Source of the DNA: Paramarasmius palmivorus
Lineage: Eukaryota > Basidiomycota > Agaricomycetes > Agaricales > Marasmiaceae
Reading direction: 5' to 3'
Assembly (NCBI GenBank): GCA_037176845.1
Contig: JAYKXP010000041.1
Location: forward strand, 62,001 to 126,000
DNA: 64,000 nt
The translations under genes were made by a program, and so were the position numbers. Position 1 is the stretch's first letter; every line of letters begins with the position of its first letter. Positions 34,965 to 45,795 of this stretch are shown one piece after another. The notes beneath the pieces are model-generated. The model had not been told where the DNA came from, searched no databases, and saw only the letters and a program-made list of their open reading frames with translations.

Positions 34965-36711
34965 ATGGCCCGATCTCATCATAATGTTGCAGAAGCGTTA
35001 AAACATCTTTTCGATGGGCGCATCGTAAGTCTATATTTCGGTCTATATGTGAATCTAACATACTAACTCCCCACGCTGCTTACTGTATTCGCAGACCCGT
35101 CAGAGCCATTTTTTCTCCCCCTTTCTCACTGGAACAGACCAACACGTCGACGCACTGCTGGTTCGTGCACTTGAAGTGGCCGATCATCCGACGTTTGAAG
35201 ATGAATCTCCTTTGACAACACCGCCCTCGACACCTCCCACTTCTCCCCGCTGCCACACCCTCGCGTTATCCGAAGACGAGGATACCTCGTCACCCACCTT
35301 GGGTGAGGAATCATCTCCGTCTCTTCCTCACCCCATTCCCGCCAAACGTACAGTCCGCACGCGCCGAGTCAATCTCGAGCGAGACAAGAAGAAAAGTAAG
35401 CTCAATCGTCTCAAGAAACGACAACAACGGGCAATCCAAATTTGCAACAGTACGACTGCGGCCCAACAATTCGAACCGTCCGCTCGTATTTTCACCTCTG
35501 TGCGCCCCGTGCCAGAGCAGGTCTCTGAGACGCATATTACGCCATCCAGCACAGGCTTCATAGGAGTTGAGAAGGCTTTACCCGAACGGCGCGAGTATAC
35601 CAAGGAGGAACTCCTCGCCATGAACTTTCGGCTTCATCGACATAATCCCGAGTACGACCCTTTTTTATTTCAGCTGCCTTTGATGTTCACCAGTGTTTCA
35701 GCTCCCCGTGCCCCATATTGCATTCTCCAACGCAATCAGTGATGTGTTTGATTCAACCAGCCCCTCGTGATTCTTCCTGGCCTCTTCTCATTCGGCACCT
35801 CAATTCTCAGATAGAGAAGCTTCGTCCCCGATGCCGATTCAAGGAAGCACGCCTCACTGTGCGTCAACGGCGACTAGCCAAGATGGGTCTTGGTGGACCT
35901 CATGCTTTGGCTGCGCGCCGAGGCCGATTTCGACATCTCTCGCATGGTATCTCATTTGGAAATGGACAAAAGGTACCTTTTGATCACATGTGAAGGAACG
36001 GTTTCTGATTAGACCCACGTTAGGTTCCGAAGATACTGCGTCAGGACCCCAAGAACCAACCGATATTGGACGAGATACGATCGGATCGGATGTTCCAAAG
36101 GCTCGCTGGCTGGATGTCTAGTATGTGTTAACAATTTGCTGACCCCTGCGATGACGTTCATCTCAATGAGTTTTGTAGTCGGTTTTCTCACCTGGGCACC
36201 CAAGCTGTTCTTGTACTATGTACAAGTCCTGGGTTCGCTAGTAGTCCAGTACCCTCATCTTCACCGACCGTTCCCAAACTCGATTTTCTCGGCTTTCACT
36301 CTCAATTTCGGCCCCACCACGGTCTGCTTTCCGCACCGAGACTTCAAGAATCTCGCTTTTGGTTGGTGTGCAATCACTGCCCTTGGTGATTACGACTGGA
36401 CGCAGGGTGGTCATCTTGTACTCTGGGATCTCAAGCTTCTGATCGAGTTTCCGCCCGGCACTACCATTTACATTCCATCCGCCATCCTCTGTCATCTCAA
36501 CACGACGATACAGCCCCACGAACGTCGCTACTCATTCACGATGTATTCAGCTGGTGGACTTTTCCGCTGGGTAGAACATGGATTTCAGACGGAGAAAATG
36601 TACTCCAAGACGGTGAGCGCTGCCAGACAGGCTGCTGACAATGCGGCACGTTGGCAAAGTGGCCTCGGGTTATTTTCAACCCTGGATGAGCTTCGCGGCA
36701 CCGGACAGTAA
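34965..36711 (+). CDS. TET/JBP family 2-oxoglutarate/Fe(II) dioxygenase
   Basis: Exons 34965-35024, 35095-35651, 35702-35972, 36024-36120 and 36179-36711 join in frame to 505 residues. The N-terminus is Ser/Pro-rich and basic (RTRRVNLERDKKKSKLNRLK). The fungal KDZ-linked TET/JBP pattern follows: QPAPRDSSWP, then HGISFGNGQKVP, then WAPKLF and RPFPNSIF. The catalytic fold is last, with FPHRDFKN (HxD iron ligands), GGHLVLWDLKLLIEFPPGT, PSAILCHLNTTIQ (third iron ligand His) and ERRYSFTMYSAGGLFRWV (2-oxoglutarate-binding Arg). All key residues are present. These enzymes oxidise 5-methylcytosine or thymine in DNA; in mushrooms they are expanded together with KDZ transposons, exactly the neighbour seen here. 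Exact substrate is not given by the sequence. Confidence 0.87.
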
Positions 36712-36870
36712 GCGATAGTAGTTGCGTAGATGTTATGTCAGTCTATACATTAATTGACATGTTGATATGCGTTAAACTTTCTGATCTGCAAATGATAGGA
36801 TCACCGATACCCCTGGCGCTACATAGGGCAAGGTCGCACTAACGTTATTCTCTTGCCACTCCCCATCATC

Positions 36871-37569
36871 ATGGCCACCAGCAATCCTCACTCCCCCTCC
36901 GCAGAAATGAGTGCCAGCTCCGCAGAAATGAGTGCCAGTAAGGCGCGAGATCGTCCCTCAAAGATCACTATGCAAAAAGGACGAAAAGGACAGCCTCGTA
37001 CCAAGGTCTGTATCCTCCGTTTACGGCGTAAATTTGAAGTTTGATATCAAACCAATTAGGCTTGTCTTTTTTTCCCGGTCGACGATGAACCGGAAATTAT
37101 CACGCTTTCTCAACGTCAAATCAATGCTTTTGACTTTCGCCCATACATGGACTCCACAGGTCATGAGAACGGGGGTCCCTGTCGTATTGAAGGTGCTCGC
37201 ATTGAACGAGGCAATATCTCCGAAAACTACACCTTCTACTACTTCCAGCAAACCCAGACCAATGGTTTTGATGTTAACGATTGCGTTACTAGGGAGCTGG
37301 AGGCTTTAACCGACGGTTTGCGGCGCCCATGGTACGGCCCTATTCTGGTTGTTGGCGACGCAGAAGATTTCATCAACGAGGAAAACCTGGAACTCCAGGG
37401 CGAGTCGATTGTTATGTGAGTCTATCGGCTTCTCAATTGCCATCCGCCCCATTCAAGCCCTTATTTTGCCAGTGACATTTCCAACTTCTATGAAGGAGTA
37501 GTGCGGGACGATTCCATCGAATTTGACTCCCTGGAGGACGAGGAGGAAGAAAATTCGGATCACAACTAA
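36871..37569 (+). CDS. Small acidic protein, paralogue of 50648-51321, unknown function
   Basis: Exons 36871-37005, 37060-37415 and 37473-37569 give 195 residues (an ATG at 36853 in the same frame is possible). The N-terminus is basic with a duplicated SAEMSAS. The second exon has FPVDDEPEIITL and then ELEALTDGLRRPWYGPILVV. The C-terminus is very acidic (DEEEENSD) after VVRDDSIEF. The gene at 50648 shows the same landmarks in the same order (VDSEPRIVEL, RPWLGPVLAV, PRDDSVQY, acidic tail) and the same intron phases (0 and 2). No known domain. It sits 160 bp downstream of the TET/JBP gene, on the same strand. Confidence 0.7.
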
Positions 37570-37742
37570 GACCGTTTGTAGTAGCTTGGAATTACATATC
37601 GATATCCTTTCACGTTACGCCCATACGGTCGACCGTTCTGTTCGGAATTCTCTGTGTTTCAAGCAATATATGTATCTACACCATCACCATCACAATTATC
37701 TTCACCTTCGTCTATCACACTCATTCAGCCTTACGGGACGGC

Positions 37743-38330
37743 ATGGATATTCCACCTTCTAATTCACAAAAATCACCTGAACCTTTGCGTTCTCCCTCCC
37801 CAGTTGTCAAGGACGTTGCGGCTGAAGATGGGCGTCCCAGTGTATCTCCCCTCATCAAGCACTCGCATATGGCCGGATTTTGTGGCAAGTGGGGCCGGCT
37901 AATCGGACAATTCTTGGAGGTACGTTTGACAATGAATATCCCTGATTGATGCTCAGACGAGAACTTCGGACAGGTGCGAGACGATCTCAAATACATCACA
38001 ATGCTCACCAGTGACGGAGGCGAAGTCAAGCTGTTGTTCGAGGGGGTGAGACAGATTCCCTCATTCACAAAACAGTAACTCATTGTTTGATCAGGACTGG
38101 GATCTCTGGGGTCAGCCTTCCCGTTACAATGAAGTTTTGGGGGAAATCAAGGACGCATCGACCATGAAGTTGCACTCTTTTATCCGATTGGGGGAGGAAC
38201 TAGGTACGCTGCAATGTCTTGTGGTGATGTACATAGTTTTAACCTCGTCCCAGACCTCAACACCGTCAATGCAACGATTGATGTGATCCACGACGCTCGA
38301 TTTCGCGAAGTATTTTTCCCCCAAGCGTAG
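37743..38330 (+). CDS. Small unrecognised gene
   Basis: Exons 37743-37919, 37974-38045, 38095-38203 and 38254-38330 join in frame to 144 residues with canonical GT-AG introns of 49-54 bp. The product is MDIPPSNSQ... with a Ser/Pro-rich start, then WGRLIGQFLEVRDDLKYI, TSDGGEVKLLFEGDWDLWG and an acidic, helical C-terminus ending FREVFFPQA. No signal peptide, membrane segment or Cys cluster. It lies on the same strand as the two preceding genes with short gaps, so the three may share regulation. The good exon fit makes it likely real. Confidence 0.6.
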
Positions 38331-38443
38331 CTGCATTGTATACTACAGCGTTGGCGAATACATTATCACTAGACAGTTCTGTGGATCTGGTGGCGTGAAT
38401 CATAACTCAATTCTCTAATTACAATACAAAAACGCCCAATCGA

Positions 38444-38840
38444 CTACAATTTCGCCCAGTCTCGACGGCATGGCTGACTGCAGCAAATGTGAGTGCGTCG
38501 AATTGGAAAGTAAAACATAGACGTACTATCCCCATCCACATTGTGAGTACTCGTACTCCTCCTGAGCGGTGAGCGGCGTGTCATTGGCAGAACGCGGATC
38601 CTGGGCAATTTCTGAGTATCGTCGATGAGTCTGGTAAAATTCCTGAGGCGTATCCCAGCGGCTCTTTCCAGTCCTAAAGCCTTCGCACAACCCAAAACAA
38701 ATCCCCCACGCCGGACAATCGCAGAACCAGACGATATCCCGGTAGACCTTGGAGTTGAACGGCACCGAGGCTTGCATGCTACGGCACGACGAGTGGCAAG
38801 GCTGTCCCCAGCCAGAGTTGCAGTTGCACCATGCGGTCAT
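38444..38840 (-). CDS. Small Cys/Trp-rich protein, unknown
   Basis: Exon 1 38527-38840 and exon 2 38444-38477 give 115 residues starting MTAWCNCNSGWGQPCHSSCR. It holds about a dozen cysteines (CNC, CHSSC, CDCPAWGICFGLC, QPC) and conserved-looking WDTPQEFYQTHRRYSEIAQD. No signal peptide is visible, so the cysteines more likely bind metal than form secreted disulfides. I recognise this only as an unnamed mushroom protein type. Convergent with the preceding plus-strand gene, 113 bp away. Confidence 0.6.
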
Positions 38841-39580
38841 TTGTCACCTAAGAGATAACATTGGTCAACTGAATGATGAGTGAAAGTCAGATAGTTCTTA
38901 CCAGGGCTAGGTAGGTACTAGGACGTGAGGGGAGACGACGAAGGTGCAAGGATAGGGTGGTGCGATGTCAAAAACCTGGGTCATGAGCTAACGTAGTACT
39001 TATGGGCCGGGGCTGGACAAATGTGTTGACATGTAGAGATGGCAGAGGCAGAAAATCAGGACGCACAGTCGATTCTGCGAGTATTATGACTACCACAGCA
39101 CACCCAATCGCTCTATAGCAATGTGAAGCAGTCCAGAATGAGGCCACGTATCGGTAGATTAAATTTCGAGCCGAACAATGCGAGTGGTGATATGTCAGAA
39201 ACGACGAGCATATTGGAACACTCAATATCACTTTCAATCAAGAGATCCAATCATCGTTTCGACTTGAATCGTGTATCAAATACAATTTTGAATATATGCA
39301 TCTCATTCCGACTTCAACCTACTTAAACGTTCACAAGTCGATTCCAGGACTTTGATTCCGATTGATGGGCGAGGAGTGTGAGGCAGCCACAAGGTATACA
39401 CTATGAGATAGACGCAGAGTCGCAATTGTAATCAACGAGGTGTCTTGACGCTTAGGTATCGGCATCTCGTTGATTTGACTAGGACTCAACACAACATAGG
39501 CATACTAGGAGATGATCACGAGAACGTCAATTCAATCCCATCTACAATACATAAGAACATCGTCATGAATAAATCTACAG
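38841..39580. other. Spacer, no gene seen
   Basis: 740 bp between two minus-strand genes. Only short frames without domain features or convincing splice sites are present; it probably holds the upstream and 3' untranslated parts of the neighbours. Confidence 0.4.
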
Positions 39581-40503
39581 CTAACCAGCAGCAGGGAGCA
39601 GAGTGATGTGACCGGCTCCCAGTGCCGTTGACCACAAGAGCTGGGCCTTTTCCTCGCTCCCCATGCGTTCCACTTGTACGAGACGATGTGTACCGGCAGC
39701 TTCTCGGGCGGCAGTACTGCGAAATAATAAAATGAGGATGCATTCGGTCTGGGAAATAATATTCAACTTACTGAGACGTGTAAACACCAGGTTCCGTGCC
39801 CTTGAGAACGACCCACCAGTATTGACGTGAAGGGACAGGACGAGAAGCTGTGGATGTTGGGCGTTGGGAGCGTGCCGAGGTTGAGCCGTTCTGGGATAGT
39901 GAGGGACCCGCGCCATGAGATCCGCTCGATTTCTCTTGTTTGACCGTGATCGGGGGCTTGGAAAAGATCAATGACTAGGAAATAGCGGAGAAGCTGGTCG
40001 TATATACTCACCGAGGTCGGTCTAGCCTTCACCTACAGCGAAAAAATCATGAGCCTCCTGTGTATCAGTATCGTGCACGGACTCACCATCTTGGAAATAA
40101 CATGAGAATTATTCGTATCCGGCGGTGCGAGCGAGGAGTCCGGTCCTTCCAAGGGATCACCAACGATACCTTTTTCATTAGCCTCACGCCACGCATCTTC
40201 TGCCTGTTGGACAGTCTTGAAACCCCGGTAAACCTTGTTTGGAAATCCAGTAACTGAGTGGCAGCAGCTTTCCCTACGAAAACGCGACCCTTGATTGAAT
40301 ACCACGACCGAGTGTGGTTCTACTATGCATAACGAATAACTTACCTTCAGCAGTCGATGGCGGGGAAGGTGATAGTTGATGGCAAGGGTGAAAGTTGAAC
40401 TTACTTGGAACCAGGGCAAGGCAATCGGCCGACAGCGGGCCGCTATTGGTCTTCTCATGTGATTCATTTGCAATGTGACTGATGTGACACTAGTGACTCG
40501 CAC
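39581..40503 (-). CDS. Gene with two RNase H1 N-terminal (viroplasmin)-like segments
   Basis: Stop at 39581. The last two exons (about 39772-39960 and 39581-39716) encode a Ser-rich linker then YWWVVLKGTEPGVYTS, followed by a short helix-rich tail. This is the WYVV..GR..GVY start of the RNase H1 N-terminal / viroplasmin fold, which binds RNA-DNA or RNA. Upstream, near 40160-40260, VTGFPNKVYRGFKTVQQAED plus AWREA matches the second half of the same fold; its first half (WYSIKGRVF) is seen in a shifted frame close by, so a splice or frameshift remains unresolved. The 5' end is uncertain. It could be a small RNA/DNA-hybrid-binding protein or a partial relic. Confidence 0.45.
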
Positions 40504-40606
40504 AGCTTGATTTCAGCCCTCGTCCAACAAGGTAAGATCAGCTTTCTGTTATTCAAAGTCATTGCAGAGGCAAGTATATTAAATCATCTGTGTCTACAGC
40601 GTATTC

Positions 40607-41113
40607 ATGACCAAGTCGGATCCCGTTGCCCTTGCTCAGTATCGACATGATGCGAGACTCGATTTGTACGGGGAAGCGGAGTTGAAATGGCTTCGAGAAG
40701 AATTCCCAACATTGCCGGATGAAACACATCGTATGATGCAAATTTGGAGGGCCAGATCGCGCAAATTGCTCCGAAAGCGTGAATTGTCGCATGCTCGTTA
40801 TCTCAGGTGCGTGGCAGGTTCGATGTTTTGTCCAGGAGGCTTGATGTTTGGATGTGCAGGAATCGAAAGGCTCTTCAGGACAAATCGCTGGTATACCAAC
40901 GAAGGCAAGTATGAAGGCTCGTCGTCGTAACACGAAGCTCATCTCAGAATCAGGCGTCAAGCACTCTTAAAACAAGATTCCACTGCAGATCTATATTTCA
41001 GGGAAGACCATCGTGAAGCTCAGCGTCGGTATTACGAGCGGAATAAGGATGCCATAACTGCCAAGGCGAAGGCCCGCCGCGCAAGAACGAAACAAAGTGC
41101 GGGCGCCCTATGA
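40607..41113 (+). CDS. Small basic protein, unknown, with a GC-AG intron
   Basis: Exons 40607-40806, 40860-40904 and 40954-41113 give 134 residues, MTKSDPVALAQYRHDARLD... The product is strongly basic and mostly helical with Arg/Lys-rich stretches (RARSRKLLRKRELSHARYL; HREAQRRYYERNKDAITAKA). The C-terminal repeat of Arg-x-x-Tyr-x-x-x-Asn is common in unnamed mushroom proteins. Intron 2 (40905-40953) begins GCAAGT rather than GT. No domain recognised; nucleic-acid binding is a guess from charge. Confidence 0.6.
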
Positions 41114-41599
41114 TTTGTTCGCGGTCACAAGCTCAACTCTTTTCTAGCTACGACTTGCCGAGGGCGCGATACTCCTGCCGTCCGTTCAACGGATACTCCC
41201 TAGTATAGAACTTAAAACTGCAATATCTGAAGATCGAGAGTTCGTGTGATACCATACAAGTATGCTCCGTATAGTGTTTTTCAAACAAGTGAACTTGTGG
41301 TGACCCCCTGATTTTAGTGGCCAGTCTCCAACGTCGGCAAGATTGTTCCTTTGGGAAAGCGGAAATATTTGAGCCAAAGGACAAGATCCAAATCGTCGTA
41401 CGCCGAGTATCGGATTTGCAGGGATGATTTCGTGTGGCTTACAAGGCGCGCTCTTTCCCGGAAACTGGTTACCACTCTACGTGCATCCTCTCTCCCTGTG
41501 TCGTGTTCTGGGTACGTGTTATTTAGTCTCTACTTAACCACTCACAGTACTGAAGCGGCAAGCAGCATAAAAAAGGATCTATATTACCTTCCTACTGCC
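41114..41599. other. Spacer, no gene seen
   Basis: 486 bp before the large Trp-rich gene. It probably contains its promoter and possibly a non-coding first exon. No convincing coding exon or repeat was found. Confidence 0.35.
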
Positions 41600-44500
41600 A
41601 TGGTTGAGCGTGCTAGTGAAGCGAATGCCTCAGAGAAGGTCACGAATGCTGGCACGAGCTTGGACGGTACGATAAAATTTCCTGCCCCAGCCTAGCCTGA
41701 CTGACTTGTTTTGTAGGTCCATTTGAAGAGTCCGACACGTCGAGATCCAAGCCTGACACCAACATCACGCTCCGAGAGGGCCCTGACCGTTCTTCACCTA
41801 ACGAGTCTCTAACAACTTTTCCTCGTGAGGACAATATTTTCTTGACCTTCCTCTCTTGACTAATCTTGGTTTGAGGTCCTTTGGAAGAGACTGGCGCGTC
41901 GAGTTCGGAGGCTGGCCCCAATATCACGCTGGAAGAGGTCCCTGACCGATCCTCACCAGACAAGTCTTTACCATCTTTTCCTCACGAAGAAGATGCTGCA
42001 GGTGTGTCTACTTCTCGTTGGTATAGACAGATTGGCTAATTGTCGTCCAGGGATCGGCCCCTCAAGCAGTACGTCGAGAGACGAGGCTCTAGATGAGGTC
42101 GACAATGCAGTACCACACGGGGTTGAAGAAAGTATGTTCACGTTTTTGCTGGCGACCTCGATTCGCAATTAGCTGACATGTTTCTGGTAGACCTTGGTGA
42201 GAAGGGTGGTGATGGTGGCGACTCCAATGCGTCCAAAGGGAAGGGAAAGAAGAAAAAACGTCGCCCCGGAAATCCAGGTAACTTTCAAGGCGAGCCCCTG
42301 GAGTTCCTCGAAGCAGCATATCCCGAATACGAAAAACTCAAGCGTCGTAGCAAAGAGAGCGGGGACTGGCTGCGCAAGATTATCGCCGAATTTATCGCAA
42401 AATTCCCGCCGTCAAAATATCCGCCACCGCGAGCCAGACAAATGGAGGAATTGGAGGAGGTGGATCTTAGTTCGTTGACACCGGATGAAAGAAAAACGCA
42501 CAAGAGAAAAATGGCAGCTCGTGCGGCCAACGAACGTGAAGAGGAGAGATTGGCTCAGGTCTGTTTTTTTTTCCTTGCATTTTCGTTCACGTTACTGAGC
42601 CCAACATCAAAGGCAATACGACGCTTCTTTCACTGGAAGGCCAGTGACATGCGAGCGAAGGAAGGCGAATCCGTTAGCAAGTTCCTCAAGACCGTTGTGA
42701 AAGAGTCGGCACGTCCTCGGAAACAGCAACTCGAGAACTACCTGATGTCACATCCTGACTACAGGGACGAGATAGCATCAGAATCGAAGGAAACCAGTAG
42801 CACTGATCGGCTGCCCAACCGTCGACAGGCTGCCAAAAAGGTCTGGAATGCGATGGAAGAGCAAAAGCAGAAGGGGATTATGGAAGAGATTGACCGCAAC
42901 CTGGCAGCTGCTCTGAAGGCCTACCGAGAGTCCAAGGAGGGAGAAGCTTCGACAGAGGCGCACCTATCGCAGTAAGTGGTTTTCATTGAAATCTCCATAC
43001 CTGGTGTACTGACAAGCTACAACATAGAACACGCCGCAGTGTGGGTCGCATCATGCAGCCGATTATCGACACCCTTCATCGTGAGACTGGCCTATCATTC
43101 GTGTTGCTCGCCGGAGAAGATATGAACGGCCAGGGTATGTTTGATTCGGCGACGTAAGTACAGTTGGAAACGTGTTAGCATAGATAATAATTTATTGTCT
43201 TCCATCTAGACTGAGCGCTTCACCCCCTGGAACTCCTAAGATCACACAATACAATGTCGAGAAGTTTCAAGAATTCATTGGTTTCTTTTTTCGCTATCTA
43301 CGGATGATACGCGAGCACCAGAACAAGTTAGGGCAATCGAAGGACACGGCCAGCAACGAGGTGTCGGCGTCCAGCGCTTCCACGAGCGTTTCCATCCCCG
43401 AGAATTCTAACCACGACGATTCCGTTGGTTCCGAGGTTACTCCTATCATTGGGCCGGAGGTGGTCGACGCGAGGTTGTCCAAGAAGGCAGCGGAGAACGA
43501 AGATTACAGCAGCGAGAGCGAGGAGGAGTCGATTCGAGGAGGTGATGAGGACGCCTATGGAGGCTATCCTGACAATGAAGAAGGTTCGCAGAAGGACGAA
43601 GAGGATTCTATGATGGAGAATGACGAAAGTGGTAAAGATCACAAATATCCGAATGGGTCATACATGGCGCAACGAGCCGACAACATCCGCAGAAATCAAG
43701 CACTCCTCAGGTCTCTGGGTCTCGACCGTAGCATCTTCGCACCTGCGAAGCCCAAGACGGCTGCTAAGTCCAGGAGTTCGAGCGCGTCGAGCTCTACAAT
43801 ACCGCAACGTCGTTCCAAGAGGTTGAATAAGAAAGGTTCAGAGGAAATTGAGGTACGTATCTATAACTCTTTCGGCCTTTTATGACCTTTCTAATGGGGA
43901 TCAAGCAGGGCGTGGCCGAAGATGAACAGGATGCGCTTATACCGCCGTGATCGTCAGAGACGACGGAGTTGCGTCAGACCCCAATAGTTCAGAGGTCGGT
44001 GTCAATGTATCTTTTTCCGTTTATCATATCTCTGACCGGGAGGACATAGGTTTCCAACAAAGGCGTAGAAGAAGCACTAGTACCACCAGCGATTAACCCC
44101 AGGCGTCATGTCTTGGCGGAGTGTCAGCGGTTCATCGAAGACGATCCGCAAGTCACAACGGCATCACTGACGGACTTGGTCGTCGCGTTGACGCAGGGAG
44201 ATTCTGCTGCGAGGGCTGCTTGGGTAGGATATATCTCTCATCTGGGAGATGTTTGGCGGGAGAAACAGGATGATCCATTGGGGAACATTGATTGGCCGGC
44301 AGTGAGTTGTCATGGTTTTTAATGTGAAAAAGTTGCTGATGATTTTGGCTTTTGATAGCCTCCTGATGCGGAATTGTCAGGCTCTGATGGCTGGACGCCG
44401 CCATCGCCTCCGGAACCCATAACGACTGCACCTATGGACGAAGATATTCAGACACCTCCGAGAGACTTGACCCCTGCACCCGTTTCAACTACTCTGCAGC

Positions 44501-45425
44501 TCTCCGCAGAGCAAGCCATCGAAGACCGCCCATTCCCTTCATCCTTACCTACTCCACTTCCAGCCAATAGCGGTCCCGAGTCCCAGGAACACCGAAACAT
44601 TGCGGAATCGTTCGACAATTCCGACTCTCGTTCACAAGACGTTGTGGCGGCATACTCCAACATCGTCGTACCAAGAGGATACACGTACAAGCCCGGCGAA
44701 CACGAAAGCAAGACCATTCGTTGGTTTGTGGAATATCTAGTAGGCACCCCATCAAAGTATACTGGACCTCCCCGACCTGAGCTTTGGACGAATGTGGTAT
44801 ATCGGTGGGCCGATCTTCAGGAGTGCTGGGAAAAGGTACCCGGATTCAAGGACAAAGTAAGCTCTCTATTTGTATTGGAAAATAGTCAGGTTCCTCACAA
44901 TTTGTATAGAAAGCCCCAAAAGAGAAAAGGCCAGTGTGTATTGAAACCTGGAACAAGACAGGTCGGACTCGGAGCCTGCAGTCGTTGCCTCCAGAGGGCA
45001 CGAAGCTGGAAGTGCTTCGCGTACAATGGTGGCAATGGTGGACCTCTGTTCATCCCAATACGGCCAGTCGACAGGATGGGTTTGTACTGCCGGACACCAG
45101 TCTTGCAGTCGATGAGATGCACATGCGTGGAGAACACGGAATCGTGCTGTTCCTGGTATTACTTCGGTGGTGGCATGATCTGGGTGGGTATAATGATCCT
45201 TGTGGTATGTGGGAAGAGGCGACGAAGTCGGTGTATGTGGTGATGGACCTGATGGTAAACCGAATGTGAGTTTTGCTTCGTGAACAAGCCTTTTGAACGT
45301 GTTCTCATGCAGTGAGCAGTATCCAGGACACAAAGGATAGGTCGGAAACGGTGACTACAGGTGTCAAACGAAAGCATGAGAAGGAGGGGAAGGGTGCGAA
45401 GTCTGCGAAACGCCGCCAACGTTGA
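41600..45425 (+). CDS. Large Trp-rich multi-exon gene, unknown function
   Basis: Start ATG 41600 (MVERASEANASEK), end TGA 45423-45425. About 13 exons and roughly 1,050 residues. Exons 2 and 3 (41717-41824 and 41876-42001) are tandem duplicates (PFEESDTS / PLEETGAS; GPDRSSPNES / VPDRSSPDKS). A Lys-rich stretch follows (KGKGKKKKRRPGNPG), then helices with FLEAAYPEYEKLKRRSKESG and WKASDMRAKEG. A central acidic region ends in QALLRSLGLDRSIF. The exon ending at 44301 carries the W..HF-like module. The C-terminal domain is Trp-rich: LEVLRVQWWQWWTSVHPN, then EHGIVLFLVLLRWWHDLGG. A similar C-terminal pattern is common in unnamed mushroom genes. One exon near 43960 requires either a 43-bp intron or carries a TGA. 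Probably nuclear; function unknown. Confidence 0.65.
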
Positions 45426-45534
45426 GCGCACTTCATCTATACTGCTGACTATGTAATATTACTGTTGTACTGTATTAATTGTGGCTCTGAATGGTAACTT
45501 ATGGCTCTGAATGGTGACTTGTGGGCGAAATAAG

Positions 45535-45795
45535 ACTGTGACTTTGCAAAGTCCTCTCCGGGAAATGTAAATGAGGTTAACTCCCGGACTTGTGTTGGGA
45601 AAAAGGACGGAAATTGGATTAAAAATGATATTTCTCAATTGAACATCTATTTGAGGCCATATATGTCCATTTTTGGCAATCGATAAGTCATTTGTCGAGT
45701 CCCCACCACCTTAAGAACCTCAGCTGCATCATCCTTTAGTGTTCTCATGGACTTTGCAATGTACGTCGGCCCGGGTATTGAGGGACTTTGCAAAC
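45535..45795. repeat. TTTGCAAA inverted-repeat cluster, right side of the KDZ block
   Basis: CTGTGACTTTGCAAAGTCC at 45535-45553 repeats 30784-30802 in the same orientation. GGACTTTGCAA at 45749 and GGGACTTTGCAAA at 45782 match the left cluster in the opposite orientation, with a GTCGG/GCCGA element between them also shared. The pattern suggests terminal or subterminal repeats. The KDZ-like frame of the next gene starts immediately to the right. Confidence 0.5.

Noticed and set aside
37679..37694. Histidine-rich HHHHH peptide as a metal-binding gene
   Set aside because: It arises from a CATCACCAT run in a short frame between two real genes, with no splice support.
43328..43642. Minus-strand hydrophobic frame in the Trp-rich gene
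   Set aside because: Complement of an acidic coding exon; no own features.
45739..45795. Start of the second KDZ protein at the GTG or ATG within the TTTGCAAA repeats
   Set aside because: KDZ similarity starts only at about 45800 and in another frame; the upstream codons come from the repeat.
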